Source: Antedon mediterranea
Taxonomy: Eukaryota; Echinodermata; Crinoidea; Comatulida; Antedonidae
Assembly: GCF_964355755.1 (NCBI RefSeq)
Contig: NC_092677.1
Coordinates: forward strand, 26,508,101 to 26,568,100
Reading direction: 5' to 3'
Length of the DNA stretch: 60,000 bases
This document shows positions 22,025-33,800 of the stretch, piece after piece. The notes under the pieces are model-generated. The model saw nothing but the letters and a program-made list of their open reading frames with translations, was not told the DNA's origin and made no database searches. Within the stretch, counting starts at the first letter, position 1; each line of letters starts with the position of its first letter. The position numbers and the translations under genes were made by a program.

Positions 22025-23405
22025 TTTTTGGGTGGGTTACTATTAGAAGGGGGGTTATTATTAGAGTTAGTGGGTTTTATTATAGATTGACTTATAAGGT
22101 GAGTTACTATTAGAAGAGGGTTTATTATTAGGGTGTGGGTTATTGTTATAGATTGACTTATAAGGTGGGTTACTATTAGAAGGTGGGTTATTATTAGGGT
22201 GTGTGTTTTTATTATAGATTGACTTATAAGGTGGCTTACTATTAGAAGGTGGGTTATTATTAGGGTGTGTGTTTTTATTATAGATTGACTTATAAGGTGG
22301 CTTACTATTAGAAGGTGGGTTATTATTAGGGTGTGTGGGTTATTGTTATAGATTGACTTATAAGGTGGCTTACTATTAGAAGGTGGGTTATTATTAGGGT
22401 GTGTGGGTTATTGTTATAGATTGACTTATAAGGTGGGTTACTATTAGAAGGGGGGTTATTATTAGGGTGTGTGGGTTATTGTTATAGATTGACTTATAAG
22501 GTGGGTTACTATTAGAAGGGGGTTTATTATTAGGGTGTGTGTTTTTATTATAGATTGACTTATAAGGTGGGTTACTATTAGAAGGGGGGTTATTATTAGG
22601 GTGTGTGGGTTATTGTTATAGATTGACTTATAAGGTGGGTTACTATTAGAAGGGAGTTTATTATTAGGGTGTGGGTTATTATTATAGATTGACTTATAAG
22701 GTGGGTTACTATTAGAAGGGGGGTTATTATTAGGGTGTGTGTTTTTATTATAGATTGATTTATAAGGTGGGTTACTATTAGAAGGGGGGGGGGGGTTATT
22801 ATTAGGGTGTGCGTTTTTATTATAGATTGACTTATAAGGTGGGTTACTATTAGAAGGGGGGTTATTATTAGGGTGTGGGTTATTGTTATAGATTGACTTA
22901 TAAGGTGGGTTACTATTAGAAGGTGGGTTATTATTAGGGTGTGCGTTTTTATTATAGATTGACTTATAAGGTGGGTTACTATTAGAAGGTGGGTTATTAT
23001 TAGGGTGTGCGTTTTTATTATAGATTGACTTATAAGGTGGGTTACTATTAGAAGGGTTACTATTAGAGTAGTGGGTTTTTATTATAGATTGACTTATAAG
23101 GTGGCTTACTATTAGAAGGGTTACTATTAGGGTGTGTGTTATTATTATAGATTGACTTATAAGGTGGGTTACTATTAGAAGGTGGGTTATTATTAGGGTG
23201 TGCGTTTTTATTATAGATTGACTTATAAGGTGGGTTACTATTAGAAGGGTTACTATTAGAGTAGTGGGTTTTTATTATAGATTGACTTATAAGGTGGCTT
23301 ACTATTAGAAGGGTTACTATTAGGGTGTGTGTTATTATTATAGATTGACCTATAAGGTGGGTTACTATTAGAAGCGGGGTTATTATTAGGGTGTGTGTTA
23401 CTATT
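22025..23405. repeat. 66-bp tandem repeat with internal sub-repeats, about 20 copies
   Basis: The unit is about 66 bp and built from diverged GGGTTACTATTAGAAGG-type sub-repeats joined to ATAGATTGACTTATAAGG. The order alternates between variants (GTGTGTTTTTATTATAG, GTGTGGGTTATTGTTATAG), giving a higher-order pattern. TTAGGG occurs within units, but the period is not that of telomeric DNA. Confidence 0.93.
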
Positions 23406-23409
23406 AGAA

Positions 23410-24400
23410 GATTTACGGTATTCTTTTTTCTAAATATCGACCCTTTAATGCTCTTCTTGTCGAATTACGCTGCTTCAACAACTTTATCCATGCATGGCGT
23501 AGTTGGTTTTCTATTTGTTTTAATCAACGCACTTTGTAATAATTTACCTTTATTGTTTATGTGGTTTTCAACAAAACGATTAATCATCTATTATCATTCC
23601 CGTCATTTACATAATATTCACTTAATTTTAAAATAGACTTTTATTTACGATACAGTACTGTAGTATTATACATAGGTCGTTAAAAGTTGTACATTTGTGA
23701 CACTATAGAGGGCGTAAACTAGTTTTTCAAGACAATCATAGAAATAACTCGACAGGTCTAGACGGTGATTTGACAACACAAAAAAAGTAGAGGGGAAAGT
23801 ATACCCGAAGCCGTAACATTTAAACTCAAATCTATTTTTTATTTCCATTCATTCTGTACACTAATAGACTTTTTTTTTATTTCATGAAATAAATTACAGT
23901 ATATAACTTTATGTAACAAATCGCAATTAGGCCTATTTAAATGCAATTAACTATCATATAATTTGACAGTGATCTGAAATAAATTCGAATACTGAAATAG
24001 CAGATTCCAACAGAAAGAATTGTATTTCTTGAAGGATGAATTACACTGTTTTTTTCTTTTGTCAACACTTTGTGGTACATTCTGTAATTGACGGGATGTG
24101 AGCTCCTGACAAACTAACATTATAAAACACATGATGATATAATAACATAATTTGGAAATGGGAGGAGTGAGAAGAATAGAACCCAGGAATTTGAATTGAA
24201 AGCAAACATATTTTTACCCAAATCTACAATGCCATGAAATATAATATAATGAAATATCGTTTTAGTTATAAAATGCATGTTGAAATGATCCATAGGTCAA
24301 ATAAGAAATTGAATTGGGAAAGATTTTAGTTTGCAGTAGTAAATAACTCTCCTTAGCACGACATTGCTGATATTGTATGGACTTCTACCATATATTATTA
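23410..24400. other. AT-rich intergenic DNA, nothing recognised
   Basis: Short open frames exist but lack protein-like composition or splice support. Confidence 0.4.
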
Positions 24401-24403
24401 TTA

Positions 24404-24556
24404 AGCTCTATCTACACTATCAAACTAGTTTGATGTGCCCAAATATGGTAGTGATACTGTATGGCCAAATATGGTAGTGATATGATATCATAATGTCCAT
24501 ATATGGGCATATCACATTTTTTTTGTCACATAAAGTTTTATAGTGTAGACAGAGCT
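24404..24556. mobile_element. MITE family A, copy 8, just past SDHD
   Basis: Ends AGCTCTATCTACACTATCAA and GTGTAGACAGAGCT with matching TTA duplications. It starts 33 bp beyond the SDHD poly(A) signal. Confidence 0.88.
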
Positions 24557-24588
24557 TTACAGACAGTTCAAAACTAGGTAGATTGTCC

Positions 24589-24594
24589 TTTATT
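24589..24594 (-). terminator. Poly(A) signal of SDHD
   Basis: AATAAA on the minus strand, 25 bp downstream of the SDHD stop codon. Confidence 0.6.
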
Positions 24595-24618
24595 TCCACA
24601 CTGTACACTACAGTTGTG

Positions 24619-25637
24619 TTATGCTGACCAGAACATTGCAATAGCCTTAGCTAGGCCTACATCGTTGTAGTTAAAATAACATAAGCTAGCAAACGCAACG
24701 CTCGAGGCAAATAGAAGACTGGCGTTGACAACTTTTGGAAGTGATGGGCCATGTACGTAGTCTGTGAATACTTGTTCCATACCCCTGAAAAACAACAAAC
24801 ATATGTAAATAAAAGCATAGCAAATGCTCTGCTTTACTGCTTATGAAAAGTGGGGTCATTAAACAATATTATACTCTATGCCCGGAGCTACCCTTTAAAT
24901 AAAGCAAAATAAGTGGGGTTATTAAACAATAATAAACTCTATACCCGGAGCTCCCCTTTAAATACTGAAGCAGCCAAGTCTTACCAATGAGCATGCAGTA
25001 CAAGAGAAGCTGCCAATGTATAATCTAAGGCTGGGTTAGGAAAAGCTAAAGCTGCAGGAATGACAGCCAACAAACCAACTGATATGACACGTTCAGCTTT
25101 CCAGTGAGTTGAACTCATCATACCTACAAAAAAAACATACTATATTAAAAACATCTTGTTAATGTAATGCCAGTGTTTATTTGTGTATAATTTTTGTAAA
25201 CGATGCTTTTTTTTTTCAATTTTATTGGTTTGAAATGGTTTACCTGCACTGTGTCGTTGAGATGATGTGTGTAGAGTGGTTCCCGTGGCACCAATTGCTG
25301 GTAATTTTGAAGTCAGTACCCCTGATTGAACTAAGATACTACGACTCATATGTAGCCCTGAAAATAATCAATATAAGTTTACAATAGGTGGTCTAATGCC
25401 TATATATAAAAAATGAGCTAGGCCTACGTGCTACCCTAGCAGCAGCAGGAGGCAGCTGCTGTGTGCCCAGGCCGAGCCTGCTGCCTTGTTTGTCGGTTTG
25501 TCAAAATTGCTTTGCACGGCTCGCTCACTCGGGCCTAGCTCTAGCATCATAGCTTCATATCATGGTATTCCAAAACGATAGAAAATATAATAATACTCAT
25601 TACCCTTTGTACATCCTAAAATTCGGAGCAATGCCAT
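24619..25637 (-). CDS. SDHD: Succinate dehydrogenase cytochrome b small subunit, mitochondrial
   Basis: Four exons on the minus strand: 25604-25637, 25244-25357, 24985-25123, 24619-24784. All introns are GT-AG and all phases join, giving 150 residues. The N terminus (MALLRILGC...) is basic and hydroxylated like a mitochondrial targeting peptide. The mature part shows WKAERVISVGLL, the heme-region LVLHAHWG, TDYVHGP and the C-terminal LCYFNYNDVG, all diagnostic of SDHD. Three membrane helices are visible. The protein anchors complex II in the inner membrane and contributes to heme b and ubiquinone binding. Intron 3 holds a two-copy 63-bp duplication (24850-24965). No defect was seen. Confidence 0.95.
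24850..24965. repeat. Two-copy tandem duplication in SDHD intron 3
   Basis: GTGGGGTCATTAAACAATA through CCCGGAGCTACCCTTTAAAT occurs twice in tandem, period about 63 bp, with several differences. Confidence 0.8.
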
Positions 25638-25799
25638 ATTTATTAGAGCCTTATATATGAAATTAAACTGATACAAATGCTGATATGAATTCTAGAAACA
25701 AACCAACCAAACCGGTCTTACTTATCTACGCCCGGTTGGCCCGGTAGGCGGTACAGACCGGTATCGGGTATCGTCATGAAGGCGCCCGGTATCGTCATG

Positions 25800-26125
25800 A
25801 AAGCGCCCGGTATCGCCTGGTAGAGTTTTATGATATGAAATTATGACACAATCAAGTGAATTTTATTAACAGCCTTATTGGTAAAATTAACTGATATAAT
25901 TATATTTCTTTCCAGAAAAAAAAGTTAAAATCGGTTAAAATACAACAGAGGGCGGTCTTCAGTTTCGGAATAAACCCAACCAGTATTTTGATAGTTCACA
26001 TTCAAAATGTATAAAACGTGCAATTAAAAACCTCGATAACATTAAATATAATGTTAGCATGTACTTAATAACATTTTATATCATAAAACCATACCGTGTG
26101 ATAACGGGCCCTATCGGACGTAGAC
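25800..26125. repeat. Imperfect fold-back (possible MITE)
   Basis: GTTTTATGATATGAAAT near 25825 is roughly inverted at ATTTTATATCATAAAACC near 26080, with outer arms rich in CCCGGTATCG and ATACCG. It lies upstream of SDHD. The family is unknown and the termini are unclear. Two short GGTATCGTCATGAA repeats precede it. Confidence 0.35.
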
Positions 26126-26825
26126 TAGTATGGCCCACAAACTCCCTCTATAATGTTCTATTTTTGTTTCCTTTTCCCAAAGAAGTTTAAAACATTTTTT
26201 TTTTCACGTAACACATATACATTTTAATAACATTTAAATATAATAATTTTTCATCAATTTCAAACTTTAAATTATCATATGAAGAAATAATTATTTTAAG
26301 CTTAATTTATGAATAAGAAATTTTCAGTGAGACCTACTTATTTGGTAACCAAAGATGATAACGTTGTTGTATTCATAATTTTAATTAAAGACGTAAAGGT
26401 TCCAAGCTACCGTAATGTAGTAAAGATCCACCAACATCTGTTCTAATGTGTGTCACTCAAAGAAAGTTTAGACAGTACGATAGGCATAGCATATGTTTCT
26501 GTGAAGTCTTTTGGCAATGTATTTAATTTGATTTCTTCATCTTCATATATGGCCTGATGTGTAGACTTGATGCAAGCAAAAATATTTTAATATCAACGAT
26601 TATAAGCAACGTCTTAGTTAAGTCGAAGATGCTCTCCAGATGGAATGCCATCCTGAAATAAGTAGTAGTAATTTTGTTTATTTTATTTATTTCATTTATA
26701 TGTAATTTACTTTCTATGGACCAGAGTTTCCGAAATGAAAAATTGAATGAATGAATGAATAACAAGGAATGAATGTTGTTTGTTCCTTTGTACAGCCAAT
26801 AGCCTTATATATCTGTGGAATTTTA

Positions 26826-27180
26826 CATAAGATAAGATAAGATAAGATAACTTTTATTGATCCTCAAAAAGGAAATTCATTGCTCGTCATAATAACAAAG
26901 AAAACACTATAAAAACAAATAGCATAAAACCATTCATATAAAAACATCTAAAAAATTACAATATAAAATTATCTTCTTGACTGTCTGTTGTACTGGATGA
27001 TACCGGAGGGAATAAAGGATTTAGCAAATCGATTTGTTTTCACACTGAGGAGCCTCAATCTACCACTTGGATTAAGTTGGTCTATGATCACTTTGTGGAG
27101 AGGATGAGAGGCATCCGACTCAATGCGTTCGAAATCTTTCTGGAGGTGTTCTAGGTGCACATCGGAGAAAACGTAGTGGC
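26826..27180 (-). mobile_element. 3' end of a non-LTR retrotransposon (minus strand)
   Basis: On the minus strand an open stretch reads HPLHKVIIDQLNPSGRLRLL then FAKSFIPSGI. This resembles the C-terminal tail of LINE reverse transcriptase ORFs (a 'SGRLRL...T.RF..SFIP' pattern). It is followed by a 3' UTR with TTTCCTTTTTGAGGATCAAT and a simple tail of (TTATC)n. Only the 3' end is present, a normal 5'-truncated insertion. The clade is not assigned. Confidence 0.65.
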
Positions 27181-27620
27181 AATATTACAACATTTTCTTC
27201 CTCTCGAATACACGCCTATTAATTATACACACAATACTGTACTATAGACACATTTCTATTTGTAGTATGAATTTATTGACTGCAAATTATCTACAATTTA
27301 AGTCTATGTGTTTACAACATAAAAAACGGTTTAAAATATGTATTTATCACTCCCTGAATTTTGTTTGCGTTTATTTTCTAGACGGTATATATTATTATGT
27401 TACCATTTTACACACCCCAACCCCATCCCACTAAAAAGTTTCCTGAATTACAATACGTTGTTAGGATCTTGTGTTGCCACTGATAATAGAGAACATATGA
27501 GGCCGGCTCTTTGCCAAGGGATTCAGTTACCTTTGGTGTTTCTTGCCAACTTTTTTTTTCTTTTAAAAAATTTCTTGGCAATACAGAATAACTCTAATGG
27601 TAGCTTCTTCAAAAGTCTAA

Positions 27621-27763
27621 AGCTCTATTTACACTATAAAACTAATTTGACAAAAAAAAAGTGTGATGGGCCTAACATATGGTAGTGATATGCCCAAATA
27701 TGGTAGTGATGATGTCATCATGTCTATATATGGGCACATAAAGTTTGATAGTGTAGATAGAGC
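27621..27763. mobile_element. MITE family A, copy 9, just past the SLC13 gene
   Basis: Left end AGCTCTATTTACACTAT, right end GATAGTGTAGATAGAGC. The left flank is TAA and the right flank is degraded. It lies 109 bp past the SLC13 stop codon. Confidence 0.8.
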
Positions 27764-27871
27764 AAAAGAAACACCAAGATATACGATGTTTTTCTATTGA
27801 AAGTCTTGGCAATGTATTTACAACATTGGCTTCTTTCTCGTATGATAAAAACATGTTGATACAGTTGCTTT

Positions 27872-30800
27872 TTATGGATATATGCTTATATCTGTGGAAT
27901 TGTACATCGGAGAAAACGTGGTTGGAAGCACTGCTGACTCCGCCCATTCCGGGAAATTATGAACATCGAAGATCAACGCTCCTAACGTGTTGATACTGAT
28001 GTTAGTGACTAAAACACATATTAGGTTTAACACAGCTCCAGATTTAACCTGTAAATGAAAATAGAAAATGTTATTGACCATAAGCTAAAATATGGTTCCT
28101 CTGACGCCGCAGCGCATGGACGTGAGCGACAGATCACAACTGTCGTTTGTGGTCAACTCATTGCGTTGCGTCGAAATGGAGCCAACCTTTAGGGATATGC
28201 TATAGCTGGCCTATCACCTACGGAACATAGTTTTTTTTTTAATGATCACATCGTATAATCGAACTATTATAATCATTACAGTTAAGTACTTACTTAGTCC
28301 GGGACATATCCGAACTTATATGACTAAGGTACTAAGTTAAGTACTAAACTAACTTAATACTTACCATGTCCTTAACCCTTAACGCACCATACGAGTACAC
28401 GATGGCATTTACCGGAGATGCTATCGGTAACATGAACGCATAGCAGCAAGCCATGGCCGATGGGATTATAATGTATATCGGGTTCATTCTAATAGAAACT
28501 GCCTGAAATAGATAAAACTTTAATTTTACATTATGATATTAGGAAATATTTAACATTAAGTTCCAACCCTTGGGTATGTTTTTATTTTTAGTTAAGCTTG
28601 GTTCCCACTAAAACGTAACGCAAGGACGTAAACGCAACGCAAGCGAATTGACCAATCACAAGCGATGGCTTATTCGCTTGTGATTGCTAACCGTCTATAA
28701 CTTTGCTTGTCATTGGTTAAAACGCTTGCGTTGCGTTTACGTCATTGCGTTACGTTCTAGTGGGAACCAAGCTTTAGCATGCTAGCGACGCAACGTAACA
28801 CAATCTACGGAACGAAAAAAAATTCCCTTCCAATAATTATGTTTCCCCCGCCTGCGTGAAATCAAACATGTGATGTTTTCAGCACTGATCATCAGATGCG
28901 TAGTCGGTTCCCACTTCACTTGTGATTGCGCAATACAACACTTTGCGTCAATACGTCGTAGTGTTGCGTGACGTTTTGTCACTAGTGGGAACCAAGATTA
29001 AGAAATCGTATTACCTACTACGTGATCGTACGGAAAGAAGATGGGATATGGTTGACTTGAGACTAGGGCGGTAAAAAACCAATAATAAAGCACATAAATA
29101 AAAATTTGGATAGGGAACTATAACTGAGTAACTCTTTGATTTCAGAAATAATATGCTAATACTATAATAACTTCCTTGGTTATATGAAATAATGTTTCTT
29201 ACCAATTCGACCAAAAGAGGTAAAAATATGTTTGCGGCAGACATATTATTGATGAAATCCGTTATGACAGCAATGGCGGCAGAACTACATAAAACAATGA
29301 GTATTTGATTGATACCTTGTAGTACTTTGAGTTGGTTTCCTATCCAAACAGACAAACCAGAAACCTAACGAACAGAAGAAATTATTTGTTTCCTAAAAAT
29401 TCCACAGAAATTAAATTGAATTTACAATGTACTAATGTACTGTTAGTGGAATCTTGTTCCATGTTATATATTATCTGCGATATCTAAGATTTATTTATAA
29501 AGATTGGTTCCCACTTGGTTGGACGCAACGCAGATGACGTGAGCGCGTCCCAAGTAATTTGACCATTCACGAATCGATGCATCATCCGAATTATCCTTGT
29601 GATTGGTGCAACTCACTACGTAGTTGCATTGCATCCAAAGTGGGAATCAAGCTTCAGAAAGAAAGAAAATATTTACATTTGTCGCTTCTGCCATTGAAAA
29701 CCCAGCACCAATAAACATGAACAAACCCCAGGGCACCTTTCTCACCACAAAGTCCCATGACAATATCGGGTTCCACGCTTTTGATCCACCTAATGATGAT
29801 AAATACATAATACTTATAAGAGTCTCACATGAGCGCTTCATACATACACAGAGCTTCAATTCTTAGCGCTGCACATTATTACCCCGGTCTTTTTTAGGAT
29901 CAAACAAGTATGGAAACATACTTCTAATGCGGCTAGTAATATTTGTATTTATGCATCACTACACCCATAGAGTGAAAAATTAGTACCTGATCCAAAAGAT
30001 CCATTGTAACTTCCAGATTACTGGCAGTTAGTACTTGATTTGACAGTGGATATCGCCTACAGGCAGGAATAAGAGTTCTTATAATATCAAAGTCTTTACC
30101 TGACAAACACGGTAGCGTAGAGGGAAAGACAAAAAGACTGAACGTGATAATGAGAACTGGAGTTGTGTCGCTGAGGTAACTGTAAATAATGTAAATATTT
30201 ATACCGTGAGTTATGTTTCAATTACAGTTGTAGGCCTTCGAGATTTAGCCTAGATCTAATAACTAAGTACCATAATATTCTGGTAGAAATAACAGAGGCA
30301 TAGACAATGGCGTTTTACTTACCCATCCGGAAATAATTGTCCCCAACCCCAACTTGCCGTACGAGTTAACCAAAATACAATCATCACTACAAAGTGACCT
30401 GCAACGGCCATTTCAGAAAACCTTCATTGTCAGGAAAAAACACATAAATAATTAATTAGTTTTTTTTAAATTCTAAATAAGAATCTGCGCTTTTGACAAA
30501 ATGGCTAATCATTTTCAGTCGATCATGATCAAAATCAATCTGTGTTCACACGCGCCATATTTAAGCGTGCATAGAAAAGCAGCGTTGTATTGATCCGAAT
30601 CACATGCGTTACAATCGACAAAGTTTGATCAGTCAAACTCACCTCCGTGGCTTCAATCAAATATGTTTCAATGGAGGCAACTACGCGGTGTAACTTTTAA
30701 CTTCAATATGTTTTAGAAACAAGCGATACAAATACTTTCCTACCGGAAGGACGGTCGAATGTAATTTGTTTGCGTTCAATTGCTTAACTAAGCCAATTGA

Positions 30801-33800
30801 TTGAAATTGATGGTATACTCAGAAGAAAAAAAGAGCGTAGACATAAAGTATAAACATGGAGGAAATGTATAGATATTTCCTCCATGGTATAAGCTTCGAT
30901 TGGATGTTGTTTACAATACAAGACAATAAATAATATTATATATATATTATATATAATATAATAATATCCGGACACAACGCACAAAAAACTTCATTACTTT
31001 CCACGGAGTTTTCAATGATTGGTGAATGATCAGTAACTGAGTTATGATAAGCAAATTGTGAACCTCTATTGGTTTGTGTTACTGGATGTACTATGATGGC
31101 CATTGAAAGACTGATTTGTGGACTATGATATATTTTAGTATTACTTGTTTGGACTGTGTTATACTATGTGTTTACATATTTACTATTATATTTATGTCAA
31201 CTTCATCACTGCTTACTTGATGCAATAAAGGAAATAAATAATAAATATTAACGTATCGTATCATAGAAATAATCTTCAATAATTTGTATCTGGTTCGATA
31301 TTTTAACTAACAGTAAAGCAATGTGAAAACAATTCTTAAGTTAAGATCAGTTTATACTAGTTAAGATCAGTTGATCATTCATTGTGAACACGCTATTTTA
31401 AACACAAATTAAGTAATTTAAAACCAACTGTAGAATGTTGCTTTTACTTTATTGGTCCAAGTGCGGATCAGTTTAGACAAGTTAAAATCAGTTTATACTA
31501 GTTAAGATCAGTTTATACTAGTTAAGATCAGTTTAGACTAGTTAAGATCAGTTTACTTTATTGGTCTAAGTGCTTGATATTGTTTCCTAATGATTGCTTG
31601 TGTTGAACTAAAGTCGTCTTTCCAAACCACTTTACAGCAACTAAATATCCTTGGACAACATCTTTAAAAACAAAAGTTTAACACATTATTATTACAATAT
31701 CATTTTCTTGACTGATAGCGCATGATGTTTGTTTTCAGAACGCGCCACGTGTCTAAAGCTCTGTCTACACTATCAAACTTTATGTGAAAAAAATGTGATA
31801 TGCCCATACATTTTTCTTTTCAAACTAGTTTGATAGTGTAGACAGAGCTTTGAATGAGGGAACAATAGCTTAACATTTATCGAATTTTTCGAAACGAGTT
31901 GGTAGAGGTCTAATGTTGTGGGCATTGTATTCAGAAACATAAGCATGCGCAGAATAACTTTTATACTTTGAATCCGAAGCGAGTTGGTACAGGCTTAATG
32001 TTATGCGCATTGTACAATCAGAAACATATAAGCATGCGCAGAATAACTTTTAGACTCAATAGCTGTGTGGAAACTTTAATATAAATCATAATCTTACTCG
32101 CATCCCACGTAATACATAGACAACCACATCCAGGAGATAAACAAACAGATAATCATTCCAGGCGTTGCAAACAACATCCAAGTTCCGTAGTTTATACCAT
32201 GTCCTGGACCACAGTAACTGAAAGAGAAATAACATGTTTGTTAAAGAATGCTTTATGAGTACTGTCGATTAAAAAAACCCAAATGGACATTTATTTTTAC
32301 ATCATGCTCAAACGATGTAAATAATAGCAGACAGAACTTGTTCCTTCTTTTTTCTTGGTATTCATATTTGTCCTCAAGCTTAACTGGAAACTGAAGAAAT
32401 TCGGATTAGACCCACCACTGACCCAGAGCAGCCAGCAGTGCAGCGCCTACCAGATCAGCACACATCGGGAGGCCATCCTTACTCTTTGCGAATAGTGTAC
32501 CAAATTCTTTAAAGACCACTATGTGTGTGCTTATTCGATCATTCATCATTTTATAAGTACTGTACTAACAAATACAAACGTTGAAAACAAACCTATCTAT
32601 GAGATTAATTGCAATCACGTTGATCGCTGATCCAGTCAAAGTTCCAGTTCCGCCAATATTGGCAGAGTACGAAATGCAAAGTAACAGTGCTTTTCGTAAG
32701 TTTTTAAGACCGTGGGAATTGTCACATAAATCCTTTTGCGAATGTGACAAACTGTAGAAAAAGAACAGAATTGTTGTTTATTTTCTAATTTATATTCTAA
32801 AATAAACCTAAAAGTAAATAATGTATATTTTAAGGAAAATATAAAAATTCTATATTGTAAAACAGTCCACTATTACTTAAAACATACGGGTATCATGATT
32901 GAAAATGTTCATCTGGTTTGTGGTTTGTAAATATTGAAAATATTCTTTTTTCCAAACCAATAATTAGTAATGACCCTGTCATTAAACAGAATAGGCCCTC
33001 TAGAGGACAGTCTGTTTGATGATAGATCGTCATTATTTCTGAAGAAGCTGTCCGATCAGGACACCGAAACTGTCAAGGTTAGTTTTTACTAATTATTGGT
33101 TTGGAAAAAAGAATATATTCAATATACGGGTATCAAACAGCATTATGATAATCGTTTTGTTTTGTTTATTTATTCGACCAGCATAAATTCAATACAATAT
33201 AAATCAATCAAAATAACATTTATTTCTTTCATAAAGAAACATAAATTTAATTTCTTACAATATACAGAAACAAATGAACAAGGCACTGTTTTCAAAAAGC
33301 AGAGCTTGTGCTGAAAGTAAGATAATACTCAAAGAATGAAATTTAAAAAAAATAATATTATATCAAAATTAAAAGAGAGATAGATCAAATTTTTTAAAAG
33401 ATGAAAAATGACGAGAGTAATGATTGTGACAACAGAAAAGGAAATACCCACGTGTTATCGTGCTCATCTTTTTCCTTTTCCTGTGTTGAATTTAGCTCTA
33501 TATCTTCTTTCTGAAAGATAAATAAAATATATTGTAACCCTATTGTATTGTATCAACATTGAAAATTGCTTATTAATATTATAACATTATTTCCAACATG
33601 TCAGTCGATTTCAATCATACATTCCAGTCAGTCAGCAACGAACAATCTGCTAAAGCTATCAAACTAGCATGGCAAAAATAGGTGTGATGTGGCCAAATAT
33701 GGTAGTGATAATGTGCCCAAATATGGAAGTAATAATAATAATATCATCATGTTTACATCTGCACATTTGTGATGTTTTTATGTTTATTGTAATTTTGACT

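Noticed and set aside
22025-23405. Possible interstitial telomere from repeated TTAGGG
   Set aside because: TTAGGG occurs only once or so per 66-bp unit and is not in tandem.
28365-28640. Possible small-RNA gene from strong hairpins
   Set aside because: The hairpins belong to the transposon-like family B elements.
30440-32097. A missing loop exon of the SLC13 gene
   Set aside because: At first the exon at 30323 seemed to lack a partner, but extending it to an acceptor at 30422 gives a perfect in-phase join to the exon at 32098, so no extra exon is needed.
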